From: SIG223 sp964442785 | GTDB taxonomy: Bacteria; Bacillota_I; Bacilli_A; RFN20; DUOF01 | Direction of reading: 5' to 3' | DNA: 34,331 bases | Assembly: GCA_964442785.1 (NCBI GenBank) | Contig: CAYTZW010000015.1 | Coordinates: 1-34,331 of the forward strand | Shown here: one piece after another, positions 34,005 to 34,331 of the stretch | How the letters are laid out: each line of letters starts with the position of its first letter | How positions within the stretch are numbered: the stretch's first letter is position 1 | Translations under genes and position numbers: made by a program | The notes under the pieces: generated by a model | Told to the model about the DNA's origin: nothing | What the model saw: only the letters and a program-made list of their open reading frames with translations | Databases searched by the model: none

Positions 34005-34331
34005 CACTATTTAACTCCTTCCATAAATCTTGAAAATAGTCTTTAAATTCTTTGCTTTCTCTTGATTTCAAAGGTGTTCTTTCTCCGTCTGTTGTTAACT
34101 TTATTTCATATATTTTTTTGATATTTGCAGGTCTTTTTGATAACAAAATAATCCTATCCGCCATTGCAATAGCTTCACTAATATCGTGAGTTACTAAAAT
34201 AGTAGACTTTTGTTCTTCTCTTATTATTTTATAAACATCTTCATTAACTAAAAGCCTTGTTTGATAATCTAAAGCTGAAAAAGATTCATCTAATAATAAG
34301 ATGTTTGGATTTAATATTAGAGTTCTTATCA
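33997..34331 (-). CDS. ABC importer ATPase, C-terminal part only (cut by window edge)
   Basis: The last 110 residues of an ABC ATPase; the Walker A, Q-loop and signature motifs lie beyond the window. The Walker B is ILLLDESFSALD, with Ser replacing the usual Pro after the catalytic Glu. The D-loop SALD and the switch His in ILVTHDISEAIAMADRI are intact. The C-terminus resembles SsuB/TauB-type importers (LSKRPANIKKIYEI). The frame ends at a TGA (33999-33997) inside the start of the permease gene. First of the three transporter genes seen on this strand. Substrate unknown. Confidence 0.88.
   Translation of the reverse strand, partial: IRTLILNPNILLLDESFSALDYQTRLLVNEDVYKIIREEQKSTILVTHDISEAIAMADRIILLSKRPANIKKIYEIKLTTDGERTPLKSRESKEFKDYFQDLWKELNSDE

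Noticed and set aside
32209..34331. Assigning the ABC importer to thiamine precursor uptake
   Set aside because: The receptor is NMT1-like, but nitrate, sulfonate and other importers share this fold and no TPP riboswitch can be seen within the window.
1..34331. tRNA, rRNA, insertion sequences and integrases
   Set aside because: Looked for and not seen; the CRISPR-Cas block has flanking direct repeats but no recombinase gene.

Overview
The window is AT-rich (coding and non-coding alike), uses the standard bacterial code (several genes stop at TGA, Trp is TGG) and has strong Shine-Dalgarno sites. With Tex, paired U32 proteins, a YcxB-like protein and a giant Ig-like surface protein, this suggests a low-GC Bacillota, possibly an uncultured gut Bacilli/Mollicutes-related lineage assembled from a metagenome. 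The taxonomy is inference.

Layout: (1) 182-2856, a minus-strand operon of two U32-family genes (YrrN/YrrO type, tRNA U34 hydroxylation) and a small unknown gene. (2) 2861-12009, a compact type III-A CRISPR-Cas locus, csm1(cas10)-csm2-csm3-csm4-csm5-cas6-cas1-cas2, then a leader and an array of 29-nt repeats with 34-37-nt spacers, interrupted by 100 N. An exact 28-bp direct repeat lies at both edges of this block, as if it had been inserted into the divergent promoter region between the U32 operon and tex. (3) 12009-14232, tex with promoter and terminator. (4) 14370-30123, one 15.6-kb minus-strand gene for a 5206-residue secreted, membrane-anchored protein of tandem Ig-like modules. (5) 30223-31464, a YcxB-like membrane protein coupled to a short CCA-adding-enzyme homologue. 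(6) 31431-34331, a coiled-coil unknown and the 3' part of a NitT/TauT-type ABC importer operon (ATPase, permease, lipoprotein).

How the CRISPR genes work together: Cas6 should cut the array transcript to leave an ACGGATAC 5' handle. Csm1-5 would form the RNA-guided complex. Csm3 keeps its target-RNA-cutting Asp. Csm1 keeps both the HD nuclease and the GGDD cyclase motifs, so it should make cyclic oligoadenylate, yet no Csm6/CARF/SAVED effector is encoded in the window. Spacers are pyrimidine-rich on the crRNA strand. Their complements read as coding sequence or as Shine-Dalgarno/ATG junctions, as expected if crRNAs are antisense to invader mRNAs. Two spacers are diverged versions of the same target.
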